Shown here: piece after piece, positions 49,064-57,717 of the stretch
Layout of the letters: every line of letters starts with the position of its first letter
How positions within the stretch are numbered: position 1 is the first letter of the stretch
Assembly (NCBI RefSeq): GCF_000422925.1
Contig: NZ_KE383960.1
Coordinates: 62,886-126,885 of the forward strand
DNA: 64,000 nucleotides
Reading direction: 5' to 3'
Source of the DNA: Paludibacterium yongneupense DSM 18731
GTDB lineage: Bacteria; Pseudomonadota; Gammaproteobacteria; Burkholderiales; Chromobacteriaceae
Program-made: the position numbers and the translations under genes
Notes under the pieces: model-generated
What the model was told of the DNA's origin: nothing
The model's database searches: none
Seen by the model: the letters and a program-made list of their open reading frames with translations, nothing else

Positions 49064-52000
49064 GAGCTGTTTCCTTGTTGCGTCTGTGCATGTCGCGAGC
49101 GGGCAAGGGGGAACGGACCCGAGCGATGCGTGCCTTCGGCGACCAGAGCGGCGACGGCAAGGATGGGGCCGCCGTCGAAGCGCAGTCGCAGTGTGCGTCG
49201 CCACTCGCAGGCAGGTGCCAGCGTCTGATGCAGGACGATGTGCCAGCCATCGCTTCCGGACCGCAATAGCAGGTCGTCGTCGCGCGTGGCGACGGTCAGC
49301 TCCCCTGCGCCAGGGAAATCCAGTGTCAGCGTTCTGTCCCGCCCGCTTGAGCCGTCGTCGTCGATCACGACCTCGCGCAGTGCGTTTCGTGCGGCGGCAT
49401 CGATCCGGTACTGTGTGTTGCCGTCCCCCGCCAGCCACACGCGCTCCACGCCATCCAGCGGCAATGGGCGCAGCTCGCCGACCGCGCCTGAACCGAGTCC
49501 GTGCAGCAGCAGCCAGCGACCACCGCGCCAGGCGTCGCGGTAGCGCCCCTCGTATACCGAGTCGTGGCCCTGGACCTGGCTGCGCAGGGTGCCGTCCGCG
49601 CGGTCGAAGTAGTAGGCGCATTGCCGTGCGCTGTCGAAGCCGATGAAGAGCGGAAGTTGCGCCCCATCGGCGACGATGACCGCATCGCCGGCGGCGTGGT
49701 ACCAGCCGTAGGGAGCGTCCCTGCTCTGCCCTATGCGTATCGCTTCGGGGTGAGCGTAGCGCGAAGCCAATTGGGGCAAGGTCGGGCGCGGGCGATCGCC
49801 GGCCGGTGCCGTTTCGTCGCCTATGGCTTGCAAGCGCGGACGTCCATGCGCGCCGAGACCGAAGATCAGACCGTCACGGTTGTGCGCCTGCAGTCGTCCT
49901 CCGACGATATCGGCACGGACGATCGTTTCATCGCCCAGTACCGGCGTCGCCACCAGTGATACCTCGCTCGCCAGGCGACCTTCGCTGTCGAGCAGAAGGT
50001 CGACCCAGTCGGGTTCGAGCAAGTCCTGCGCGAAAATCTTGCCGGCCGCGAGGTCGAACAGCCAGGCCACGTCGTCGATATCGACGCCGACGAAGCGGGG
50101 CGAGCGTCCGGCGAGCGGCTGAGCCGCAATCGCGATGCCGCGACGCAACACGTCGTACCAGACTGCGCGCTCGCGCCGCTGGCTGTCGTGGATGGCGGGC
50201 AGCGCGATCGTCGCCTCGTAGCGCGGTCCGCTGTCGCTCCACGATGCCACCAGCGTCGGCAGCACCCGCCACCAGTCGTTGCGGTGCTTGTCGAACCAGG
50301 CGCGGGTGAGGGCGGTCAGATGCGTGCTGCCATCGGGGTCGAGGCGAAGCACCACGCCTTCGGAGTCGGTCAGCAGGATGACGCCCTCGACGATGGCGGT
50401 GACGGCGATGGGAGGGAGCGGCATCGCGTCGGCGCCGTCGCGTTCCTGACGGTAAAGCGTGCGTCGGGAGGGCGAATGGAAAAAAAAGGGCCCGCTGCGG
50501 CTATCCGTTGGCATTCCGGCGAGCAGCACCAGGTCGGCGGGCAGGGGGGATAGCGGGTCGCGTGCGCGCGGCGTCACCAGCAGGCCATCGCTCGTGCGCC
50601 GCCAGTGACTGGGCGTGGCAGATGGGAGAGAGCCCAGTGCCACCCAATCGGCATAGCCGGCGGCGACCCGGGCCGTGTCGGCGACCGACAGCGCCTCGCG
50701 TCCGGCCGCGCGCGCGAGCCAGTTCCGAAAATCGGCCTCGCCGTCCAGCCGGGCCGGGATGTCCAGTACGCTGCGGACTCCGGTCAGCCGCAATTGCGGG
50801 GGTGTCGTCTGCAGACGGTAGCGCAGTATCAGCCGCGGCGCGTCGACGGGACCGATATGCTGTTCGAGCAGCGCGGCGTCACCCTGGGGACGAATGGCGG
50901 CGAATCGGGCGTCGTCGCCGCCGAATATCCCTTGCAGACGCGCGACGATTTCGCCGCTGTCGCGCGTCTGCAAGACGGTACCGGTGTCGCGTTGCGCGAA
51001 AAATGCGCAATCGGGCTGAAGTGCGATCAGTTCGGCCTGCGTATCGCCAGTGCCCGCCAACACGAGCCGGTGGCTGTCGCGATGGTAAAAGGCGCGACCG
51101 CCACCGGGATGCGGCGGGTTTTCCACCACGACCACATCATCCTGGCAGCCATCCTCGCCCGCCGCGGCGTACCCGGCAAGGCGGGTGAGCAACTGCTCCT
51201 TATTGTGCACGGGCGGGCTCAGTCTGGCGGCGTCCAGCGCGAGCAGCGTGCGGCGGCTGGTCGGTCCCGATCGTTCGAGGCGCCAGGTTTCGCCCCCGCC
51301 CAGGCGCAGGCTCAGGCTGTCGTCGCCATCAGGTATCTCGACGCGCAGCGTGCCCAGGCTCAAGCCCGCCGCATCGTAGCGGGGCACGATCGCATCACTG
51401 AACTGACTGGCATCGAGCAGCCAGTCCGACGCGGTATCGGCGTCGGTTTCCAGGCGATAAGCGGCAACCGCTTCCGACAAGACCAGCAGATAGCGCCCGC
51501 CTGCGCCATGCAGGGTGTAGCGCAAATGCCTGGCGACGGCTTCGGGCAACGGCGGCGTCAGTACGCACCGTGACCGTGCTCCGAGACGAATGACGATATG
51601 GGTGTCCTGATACTCGGTTTGCACCGCCACGATGCTTCTGCCCTGGTGGTCGGGGAAGAAATCGCCGTTGCGGGCCAGGCGTTGCTGCAACTGATAACCG
51701 GGCTGGCGCACGACGATGGGCGGGGTCGTCTGATAGGGGCGGCGCAGGCGCTGGTACTGATAGCGGATCACACTGGCCGGCGTTGCCGGCAAGATCAGAT
51801 TACGGGCGTCCGTCCCTGCACGCAGAGCGGCCCGGGCAGGGAGGGCCAGCCGTTCGCGCAGGGAGAAGGCGCGAGCGGAGTCGTCCAGCATGCGCGCCTC
51901 TTCGATCTCGTAGGTCGGTTCGCCCACGGCGCTGAAATCGGTGTAGCCGACCGTGGCCAGCCTCGATGCCATCAGCCGTGCGCTGGAGAAGTCGACCTCG

Positions 52001-54831
52001 CCTTGCACCATATCGAGGCGGGTGATGACGGCGCCGATGCGAGGACGCAGGGTGTGACTGTCGGCGTCGAAGTCGCAGCCGTCTTCTTGGTTGGCGTGGT
52101 CGAGTTGGGCGAAGAATTGTTCGACCGCGATCTCGGCGGCGAGCAGGGCATGCCGCTGCGCCTCGCTTTGCAGGACGGTGGTGACGACAAAGCCGATAAG
52201 GCCGATGCCGACGCCCAGCGGACCGGCGGCTTCGGCCAGCGCGCCCATGCCTGCCGCATCGGCGACCAGGGCGCCGCCATCGATCAGGGCGGAGGTGGCG
52301 TCAAAGCCGAGCTGGGCGCCGAACAGCGCCCGCTCTGCGGGGGTGGCGGCGGCGCGCAGTTCGCTGATGTCGAAACCGATGCCTACCATGCCGAGGCCGA
52401 TGCCAACGCCGCGACTGCCGAGTCGCAAGCCCTGGCTCAAGGACTGGCCCAGCGCCGCGTTGCGCGCGAATGCCCGTCCGTCGCGCAAGACGTCGAAGGC
52501 CGCCTGTGTCAACTGCCCGATGTCTTCGAGCGCGGTGTGAGTGAATTGCACCCGGCCGAGCTCGGCATGAAGACGCAATGCGCGCTCGAGCGGGTCATCG
52601 AGCCGCGCCGCGGCCGTGCTTCGCTGTAGTATTGCCATCAGGCCGAGGCTGTAGCCGAAGCTGCGGTGCAACAGATGGAAGCCCGTTTGTGCCGGCCCCG
52701 GCTCCGACTCCAGTGTGTTCGCCAGGGCGGGCAGCAGCGGTTCGCGCGTGACGATGTCGCGGCTGCGGCCGCTGGCGGGCTGAAGCAGGCGCATGCTCCA
52801 GCCCCCTTCCGTTGCCGGGTGCAGCGATTTGAACAGGGGAACCCAACTGGAGTCGAGCCCGTTCCCGTCTGCCAGCCGCGTCAGCGCCGCGCGTGCGCGC
52901 GCGCCGAACACCCGGCCATCGAGAGCGGTTTCGTCGGCGGGAACGAGAGCGCCCAGCGGCCCGATGGCATCGTCCGCGACCATGTTCAGCATGGCGCTGC
53001 CGGGCTGGTTTTCCGGGCTGACCGTCAGCACCCCGCTGACCGGGTCGCGGACGATGATTTCACGCGTTCCCTGACCGCGGAACCAGTGTGCGGGCCCTTC
53101 GCTGGCCACCCAGCCGCGTCCGTCCCCTGTCAGCAGTACCGGTCCGCGACGCCGCACCACATCGTCGACGGCAATGTGGGCGTCGTGCAAGGATTCCAGT
53201 AGCGACTGGACAAAACCCAGGCCGGGACGACAGGCAAGCAGGCTCAAGCGTTTGATGCGACAGGGGGAGGCCAGCAGATCGCCGAGGCTGGCCGCCAATT
53301 CGCTGCCGAGACGGTCGCCGACACGGTTGCTGTCTTCGTGCGCCGACTGCGATTGCCCTTCGCCGACGACGACGACCTTGAATGCCAGCCCGAGCGGCAC
53401 GTGCAGCCGTCGCGTTTCCCTCTGCCAGTGCCCTGCCCGCCAATGTTGCCAGCTTCCGTCGCGTCGCAAGCGGTAGCGCTCGGTTCCCGGCGGATAGCGT
53501 GCAAGGCGTGCCTGAGCCGCATGGTCGATCAGCGGTATGGGCAAGGCCGGCTCGATCTCCAGCAGCAGCACGTGTTGGCTCGAGCCCGCTCGCGGCGCAG
53601 GGGGCGGGGCGGGGAGCGGATCGGTGTCCAGCACGTCGTCGCGCATCGCTTGCAGCGGGTCATGTGCCGGGGGAGTCGGCGCCAGCGGCACCATCGGCTG
53701 TAGCAGCAGGGCATCCGCGCTCAAGCCATAGTGGGCGGCGACACGCCGCACCATGCGCTCGAGCCGCCACCGCATTTCCTGCCGTTGCGCCTCGCTCGTC
53801 AGCGCCGGCAGACGGTGATACATGCGTGCCACCTCATAGGCCGCGGTGCGCAGCGCGTCTTGCAAATGTTCGCCGATGGCGGCGGAAAAGTCGGCTCCGA
53901 GAAAAGGCGATACGACCGGCTCGGCGGCGGAAGTGCCCGGCTGGTCGGGCTCGAGCGCGGCCATTCCCGCCCAGACCAGCAGATGTTGCAGGATCTCGTT
54001 GCGCAATCGCACCGGGTCGACGCGATGACGGGTGGCGGCATCGGCGACGACTTCGTCCAGCATGCTCCATAAACCGCGGATATCGGAGGCGCTCACGTGC
54101 ATCTGCGTCAGCGCTTGCGCGGTCTCGATGGCGAGCGAGCGGGGCGGCAATGGAGAGCTGGAGCGGGATTCGCTGTCGTCAGAGGAGTCCAGCGTTACGA
54201 CGTCGGCGGGGGCGGGAGCGATGGCGGCGTTGGGCAGACGCAACTGCCGGTACAGCAGACGTCCCACCTCATGCAACTGGTAGAAATTGCCGTGCCGTCC
54301 CTCGTGTCGCAGTTGCACGCACCTCAGCAGGTGGGTGGTGCGCAATTGATGGATGATGGCCTCCATTTCGATGGCCGACGGATCCTGCCCGCGTGTGCGC
54401 CGCGCAAGACGCACGATGTTCTCCAGTTCGTCCTGCTTCAGAAAGGGGTCGGAACGGCTGCGGGCGATTGTTTCGACGGCATCCAGAATTTCGAACTCTT
54501 CATCCGTAGCCAGGATGACCGGGTTGATGACGACGCGATTGGTGCTATCGATTTCCCAATAGCGATAGCTGGATGGAGGGGAGGTGGGCTGGGACGGCGC
54601 ATGGCGGGTGACGCCCATGCGTTCCAGGCGCTGCAGTTCGTCGCGCAGACGCGGCAGTTCGAGCAGAACCCTGGCCCAGCGCCGGGTCAGGGGATTGGAG
54701 GCATCCTGGGCGAGTGTGCGTATCCCTTGCCGCACTTGATTGATATTGAACGGGCCGTTGCGGTTCAATTCTTCCAGCACGTTCCAGAGGGTATGCGACA
54801 TGGAGTTCTGGTACAGGATGATGTTTGCCAT
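49057..54831 (-). CDS. Large TcdA/TcdB-type toxin homologue, first gene of the operon
   Basis: 1924 residues, ATG 54831 with GAGGA eight bases upstream. N-terminal tandem winged-helix-like region (1-200), then VVTLDSSDDSES (211-222), which fits a eukaryotic SUMO-interaction motif, and SSSPLPPR. The C80-like domain (about 418-580) has Cys534 and Glu491 in the place of His. The delivery/pore domain (about 640-1160) contains hydrophobic helices, LILPATP, TEYQDTHIVI and HGAGGRYLL. The C-terminal part has the same seven aromatic hairpin units (for example [13 protein letters not shown]). Unlike the other two, the extreme C-terminus has lost the DxDxSG loop (GTHRSGPFPLARS). The promoter should be in the 241 bp upstream, shared with a divergent secreted protein. 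No export gene is adjacent. Confidence 0.87.
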   Translation of the reverse strand: MANIILYQNSMSHTLWNVLEELNRNGPFNINQVRQGIRTLAQDASNPLTRRWARVLLELPRLRDELQRLERMGVTRHAPSQPTSPPSSYRYWEIDSTNRVVINPVILATDEEFEILDAVETIARSRSDPFLKQDELENIVRLARRTRGQDPSAIEMEAIIHQLRTTHLLRCVQLRHEGRHGNFYQLHEVGRLLYRQLRLPNAAIAPAPADVVTLDSSDDSESRSSSPLPPRSLAIETAQALTQMHVSASDIRGLWSMLDEVVADAATRHRVDPVRLRNEILQHLLVWAGMAALEPDQPGTSAAEPVVSPFLGADFSAAIGEHLQDALRTAAYEVARMYHRLPALTSEAQRQEMRWRLERMVRRVAAHYGLSADALLLQPMVPLAPTPPAHDPLQAMRDDVLDTDPLPAPPPAPRAGSSQHVLLLEIEPALPIPLIDHAAQARLARYPPGTERYRLRRDGSWQHWRAGHWQRETRRLHVPLGLAFKVVVVGEGQSQSAHEDSNRVGDRLGSELAASLGDLLASPCRIKRLSLLACRPGLGFVQSLLESLHDAHIAVDDVVRRRGPVLLTGDGRGWVASEGPAHWFRGQGTREIIVRDPVSGVLTVSPENQPGSAMLNMVADDAIGPLGALVPADETALDGRVFGARARAALTRLADGNGLDSSWVPLFKSLHPATEGGWSMRLLQPASGRSRDIVTREPLLPALANTLESEPGPAQTGFHLLHRSFGYSLGLMAILQRSTAAARLDDPLERALRLHAELGRVQFTHTALEDIGQLTQAAFDVLRDGRAFARNAALGQSLSQGLRLGSRGVGIGLGMVGIGFDISELRAAATPAERALFGAQLGFDATSALIDGGALVADAAGMGALAEAAGPLGVGIGLIGFVVTTVLQSEAQRHALLAAEIAVEQFFAQLDHANQEDGCDFDADSHTLRPRIGAVITRLDMVQGEVDFSSARLMASRLATVGYTDFSAVGEPTYEIEEARMLDDSARAFSLRERLALPARAALRAGTDARNLILPATPASVIRYQYQRLRRPYQTTPPIVVRQPGYQLQQRLARNGDFFPDHQGRSIVAVQTEYQDTHIVIRLGARSRCVLTPPLPEAVARHLRYTLHGAGGRYLLVLSEAVAAYRLETDADTASDWLLDASQFSDAIVPRYDAAGLSLGTLRVEIPDGDDSLSLRLGGGETWRLERSGPTSRRTLLALDAARLSPPVHNKEQLLTRLAGYAAAGEDGCQDDVVVVENPPHPGGGRAFYHRDSHRLVLAGTGDTQAELIALQPDCAFFAQRDTGTVLQTRDSGEIVARLQGIFGGDDARFAAIRPQGDAALLEQHIGPVDAPRLILRYRLQTTPPQLRLTGVRSVLDIPARLDGEADFRNWLARAAGREALSVADTARVAAGYADWVALGSLPSATPSHWRRTSDGLLVTPRARDPLSPLPADLVLLAGMPTDSRSGPFFFHSPSRRTLYRQERDGADAMPLPPIAVTAIVEGVILLTDSEGVVLRLDPDGSTHLTALTRAWFDKHRNDWWRVLPTLVASWSDSGPRYEATIALPAIHDSQRRERAVWYDVLRRGIAIAAQPLAGRSPRFVGVDIDDVAWLFDLAAGKIFAQDLLEPDWVDLLLDSEGRLASEVSLVATPVLGDETIVRADIVGGRLQAHNRDGLIFGLGAHGRPRLQAIGDETAPAGDRPRPTLPQLASRYAHPEAIRIGQSRDAPYGWYHAAGDAVIVADGAQLPLFIGFDSARQCAYYFDRADGTLRSQVQGHDSVYEGRYRDAWRGGRWLLLHGLGSGAVGELRPLPLDGVERVWLAGDGNTQYRIDAAARNALREVVIDDDGSSGRDRTLTLDFPGAGELTVATRDDDLLLRSGSDGWHIVLHQTLAPACEWRRTLRLRFDGGPILAVAALVAEGTHRSGPFPLARSRHAQTQQGNSSW

Positions 54832-55072
54832 CGCGGGGTCCTCGGTGTTCGCTGCCGCACGCGGATTTGCGTCAGTCCTTCCGGGATGAGTCCGTAACCC
54901 GGCTGCGAGTTCTGTCGGCGGAGGCCAATTGAGGCGCGGGAGGCCATTTTGGGAATCGCCGCCTGCCGCGTTGCTCGAGAGCTGGCAGGGGCGTGGGAAA
55001 AGACCTGCATGGCGGCTGGAGGCGGCCGCGGATTTAAATTAGACTCAAAGGAATTAATTACCTCTTGCCCAT
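54832..55072. promoter_or_regulatory. Divergent control region between toxin operon and secreted SH3b gene
   Basis: 241 bp. The part near the toxin is GC-rich; the last ~45 bp before the plus-strand gene is AT-rich (GATTTAAATTAGACTC at 55032-55047). No convincing -35/-10 pair was found on either strand, so an activator-dependent or alternative-sigma promoter is possible. Confidence 0.4.
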
Positions 55073-55888
55073 ATGCTGATATTCAGACCGGAAGTGAAAA
55101 TAGCCTTTATCGTCGCTCTCGCGACTGTAGGTGCGGACGCGCTGGCCGCGCCGGTTTCGATCTGGACCGATGCCATCCAGTACACCGGTTCGGGAGCTAA
55201 CGAATGCCAGCTGCGTGGGGCCGTGTCGTTCAGGGAGCATTTCCGGCAGGCTTTCGATAAAAAATTCGCTGCGCGTTGGGAGGGCAATTATCAGCTGCAA
55301 CCGGGTGAGGACAGCAGCAACGGTCTCGACGATGGTTTGCACGTGAGCAATGTGCTTTTCAAGGCGACAGCAGTCGATACCCGCCTGTTTCATTTTCAGC
55401 GCCACTATGAGTTGAACTACGATCTGGTCTATATCCGCGACAGCAAGATCCGGTTCGTTTCCAGCCTTGGCAAGGAGGAGGTGCTCGCGCCGGAGGAATC
55501 CGGTTCGCAGTCGGGATGCGAGGCGCGGCGGCGTCAGTTCGGCAGCGCGCTCGACACGCTGCTGGACAAGAGCATGGAGGCATTGGCGGCAACCATTGCG
55601 AACCACTCCGAACTGGCGGCCGCGCTGGGGCAGGGAGGAGGAACGGTCGCTACCGGCACCGGGACGCATCTGCCCCTGGTGGTGGGCGCCATAGGTTACC
55701 GCGTCGGCGTCGGCGGGCTGGTCGTGCGCAAGACGCCGGGCGCGAAAGGTGCGCTGGTCATGAAGCTGGGGGCTGGCAGCCGGGTCGCGATAGCCGCGAA
55801 ACGTGCTTACGGCTGGGTGCAGATCGAATATAAGGGGCGGCGTATCGGCTGGGCCCATCCTGGCGCGCGCGACTTGGTGGCGGAATGA
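55073..55888 (+). CDS. Secreted protein with C-terminal SH3b-like domain
   Basis: 271 residues. Signal peptide MLIFRPEVKIAFIVALATVGADALA with predicted cleavage before APVS. The middle (about 40-200) is unfamiliar, with two Cys (ANECQL, SGCEARR). The last ~65 residues (VGVGGLVVRKTPGAKGALVMKLGAGSRV...YGWVQIEYKGRRIGWAHP) fit a bacterial SH3 domain, which often binds peptidoglycan. It is divergent from the toxin operon and could share its regulation. A role in toxin release or as a cell-wall factor is speculation. No clear ribosome site precedes the ATG. Confidence 0.7.
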   Translation: MLIFRPEVKIAFIVALATVGADALAAPVSIWTDAIQYTGSGANECQLRGAVSFREHFRQAFDKKFAARWEGNYQLQPGEDSSNGLDDGLHVSNVLFKATAVDTRLFHFQRHYELNYDLVYIRDSKIRFVSSLGKEEVLAPEESGSQSGCEARRRQFGSALDTLLDKSMEALAATIANHSELAAALGQGGGTVATGTGTHLPLVVGAIGYRVGVGGLVVRKTPGAKGALVMKLGAGSRVAIAAKRAYGWVQIEYKGRRIGWAHPGARDLVAE

Positions 55889-55921
55889 GAGGCGGTGCGG
55901 CGCGAACGGTCGCGGCGCGCT

Positions 55922-56644
55922 TTAGCCGAACAGGTGCAGCCATAGTGCCGAGACCGGCATGATCAATAGCAGCGCAGGCAGCATGTTGACGATGGGGAAA
56001 ATCTTGATCCCGCAGATCCGTAGCCCGGTGGCCAGCATGATGAGGCCGCCGCAGGCGGAAAAATCGGCCTGCATGACTGGCGTGACCAGCGGCGTCAGTA
56101 GATGGGCGCTGAAAAACAGCAGGCTCTGAATCAGAATTTGCGGCAGTGCGATCAGGGCGACCGCCACCCCGAGATCGGCGGCGAATACCAGCGCGGTAAA
56201 CAGGTCCAGCACGGATTTGGTCAGCAGAATCGTGGCATCGCCCGTCATTCCTTCATGCATGGAACCGAAAATCCCCATCCCGCTTGCACAGAACAGAACC
56301 AGAATGGTCACGAACTTGAGCACGAACACCTGCGAATGACTTTCCTGACCGTCGCCGCCGCTGCCGAGCACGCGGCGCGCGCGCGATTGCAACCAGCCTA
56401 TCAGCCATTCGAGTCCGCGCTCGAGCGCAAGCAGCTCGCCGATAAAAGCTCCGCTGAGCATGGCCAGCGACAGGGCCGGGATGGTGTGAACCTTGTTCAG
56501 CATGATGACGCCGATCCCGGCCGAGATCAAACCGCAGCTCAGCGGCAGAGCGTCGCGCACGCGTTTCGGAATGGCGCCCCCGAGCATCCCTCCCAGCCCG
56601 CCACCCAGTAGTAGCGCCGCACTGTTCATCCACGGACCTAGCAT
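55922..56644 (-). CDS. DUF554 family membrane protein
   Basis: 240 residues with about six or seven membrane helices. The start MLGPWMNSAALLLGGGLGGMLGGAIPKRVRDALPLSCGLISAGIGVIML is the DUF554 (YdfK/YqgA) signature. Function unknown, possibly transport. Its end is 33 bp from the stop of the secreted SH3b gene. Divergent from the LysR gene at 56.8 kb. Confidence 0.85.
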   Translation of the reverse strand: MLGPWMNSAALLLGGGLGGMLGGAIPKRVRDALPLSCGLISAGIGVIMLNKVHTIPALSLAMLSGAFIGELLALERGLEWLIGWLQSRARRVLGSGGDGQESHSQVFVLKFVTILVLFCASGMGIFGSMHEGMTGDATILLTKSVLDLFTALVFAADLGVAVALIALPQILIQSLLFFSAHLLTPLVTPVMQADFSACGGLIMLATGLRICGIKIFPIVNMLPALLLIMPVSALWLHLFG

Positions 56645-56723
56645 CCTGATTTCCCCCGTTTACGCATACCCCACTGTCCGCCGGCAGGTTTCAGTCGCGG
56701 GCTGGCGTCGAGGAGTATAATTG

Positions 56724-56809
56724 TTTTGATATGGATGACCGATGATAGTCTGGATTTTTAGCGTGTAAAAATACCATTTTGATTTGAATAAATACTATTT
56801 TGATATGGA
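56724..56809. repeat. Three direct repeats of TTTTGAT[AT]TGGA upstream of a LysR gene
   Basis: TTTTGATATGGA at 56724-56735 and 56798-56809, and the variant TTTTGATTTGA at 56777-56787. The last two are 21 bp apart, two helical turns. The last copy overlaps the LysR ribosome site. Likely operator for autoregulation and for control of the divergent DUF554 gene. Confidence 0.6.
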
Positions 56810-56817
56810 GCCTTGCG

Positions 56818-57717
56818 GTGGACCTCAAGCGCATGCTGTATTTCTGCACCATCGTCGAACAAGGACAGATCAGCCGCGCCGCCCGGGTGCTGCATATGGC
56901 GCAACCGCCGTTGAGCCAGCGCTTGCGGGAAATGGAAGACGAATTCGGCTGCGAGTTGTTCACGCGCTCCGGGCACCGCCTGCAACTGACCGAGGCCGGC
57001 AGGCTGTTCTACCATCGTGCGCGCGAGATATTGCGCCTGGTCGACGAGACGCGCGACGAGGTGATCCGGCTGGCGACCCAGGCCGGGCCATCGCTGCGCA
57101 TCGGTTTGTCCCCGACCTGCAAGAGCTTCTGGATGGCGCACTATCAGGATTTGCGCCTGCGCTTTCCCGAGCGACGCATCGGCTTGGTGGTGGGCGACTC
57201 CAGCTATCTCGAATACCTGCTCGAAACAGGCAAGCTGGATGTGGCATTGATGCAGCCGCCGCTGCATGTCGATAATTTCGTCGTGCATGCGGTGACCAGC
57301 AGCGCCTCGCTGGCAGTGGCGCCACGCGGCCTGCTGGCGCCGGGCGCCGGCAGGCTGAGCCTGCGCGAGCTGAGCCGGCACCCGCTGCTGCTGCTTAGAC
57401 GTTCGGTCGGCGTCGGCAGTTACGAACGCCTGTTGCAGCTGCTGCACGATGCGGGGCTGAACCCGAATGTGGCGTTCTACAGTTCCGACGTGGAGATGCT
57501 GCTCGACTTGCTGAAGCAGGGCTTTGCCGGCATCGCCATCGTACCTGCGACCGAAACCGCCAAGCTCGGGTCCGACTACGAACTGTTGCCGCTGGAGGTG
57601 GAGTTGCCCGCCTACCAATTGTCGCTGGTGTGTCGCAAGGCGGACCAGGACGAGGCTCTGATCGCGCAATTGCTGGAGTGCTGGTGCAGACCGGGCGCGG
57701 ACGATGGCAGAGGGTGA
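56818..57717 (+). CDS. LysR-family transcriptional regulator
   Basis: 299 residues from GTG 56818, GGAG seven bases upstream; a TTG at 56800 also keeps the frame but has no spaced ribosome site. Helix-turn-helix QISRAARVLHMAQPPLSQRLREMEDEFGCELFTRSG, which resembles the CatR/CynR-type group, and a standard effector domain. It is divergent from the DUF554 gene, its most likely target. Ligand unknown. Confidence 0.87.
   Translation: MDLKRMLYFCTIVEQGQISRAARVLHMAQPPLSQRLREMEDEFGCELFTRSGHRLQLTEAGRLFYHRAREILRLVDETRDEVIRLATQAGPSLRIGLSPTCKSFWMAHYQDLRLRFPERRIGLVVGDSSYLEYLLETGKLDVALMQPPLHVDNFVVHAVTSSASLAVAPRGLLAPGAGRLSLRELSRHPLLLLRRSVGVGSYERLLQLLHDAGLNPNVAFYSSDVEMLLDLLKQGFAGIAIVPATETAKLGSDYELLPLEVELPAYQLSLVCRKADQDEALIAQLLECWCRPGADDGRG

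Noticed and set aside
49064..49621. Upstream extension of the second toxin gene to 2102 residues
   Set aside because: The extra N-terminal part is Arg-rich shadow sequence of the preceding toxin. ATG 49063 has a good ribosome site and aligns with both paralogues.
37535..54831. N-terminal glucosyltransferase domain as in TcdA/TcdB
   Set aside because: No DXD motif or GT44-like sequence is visible in residues 1-430 of any of the three proteins.
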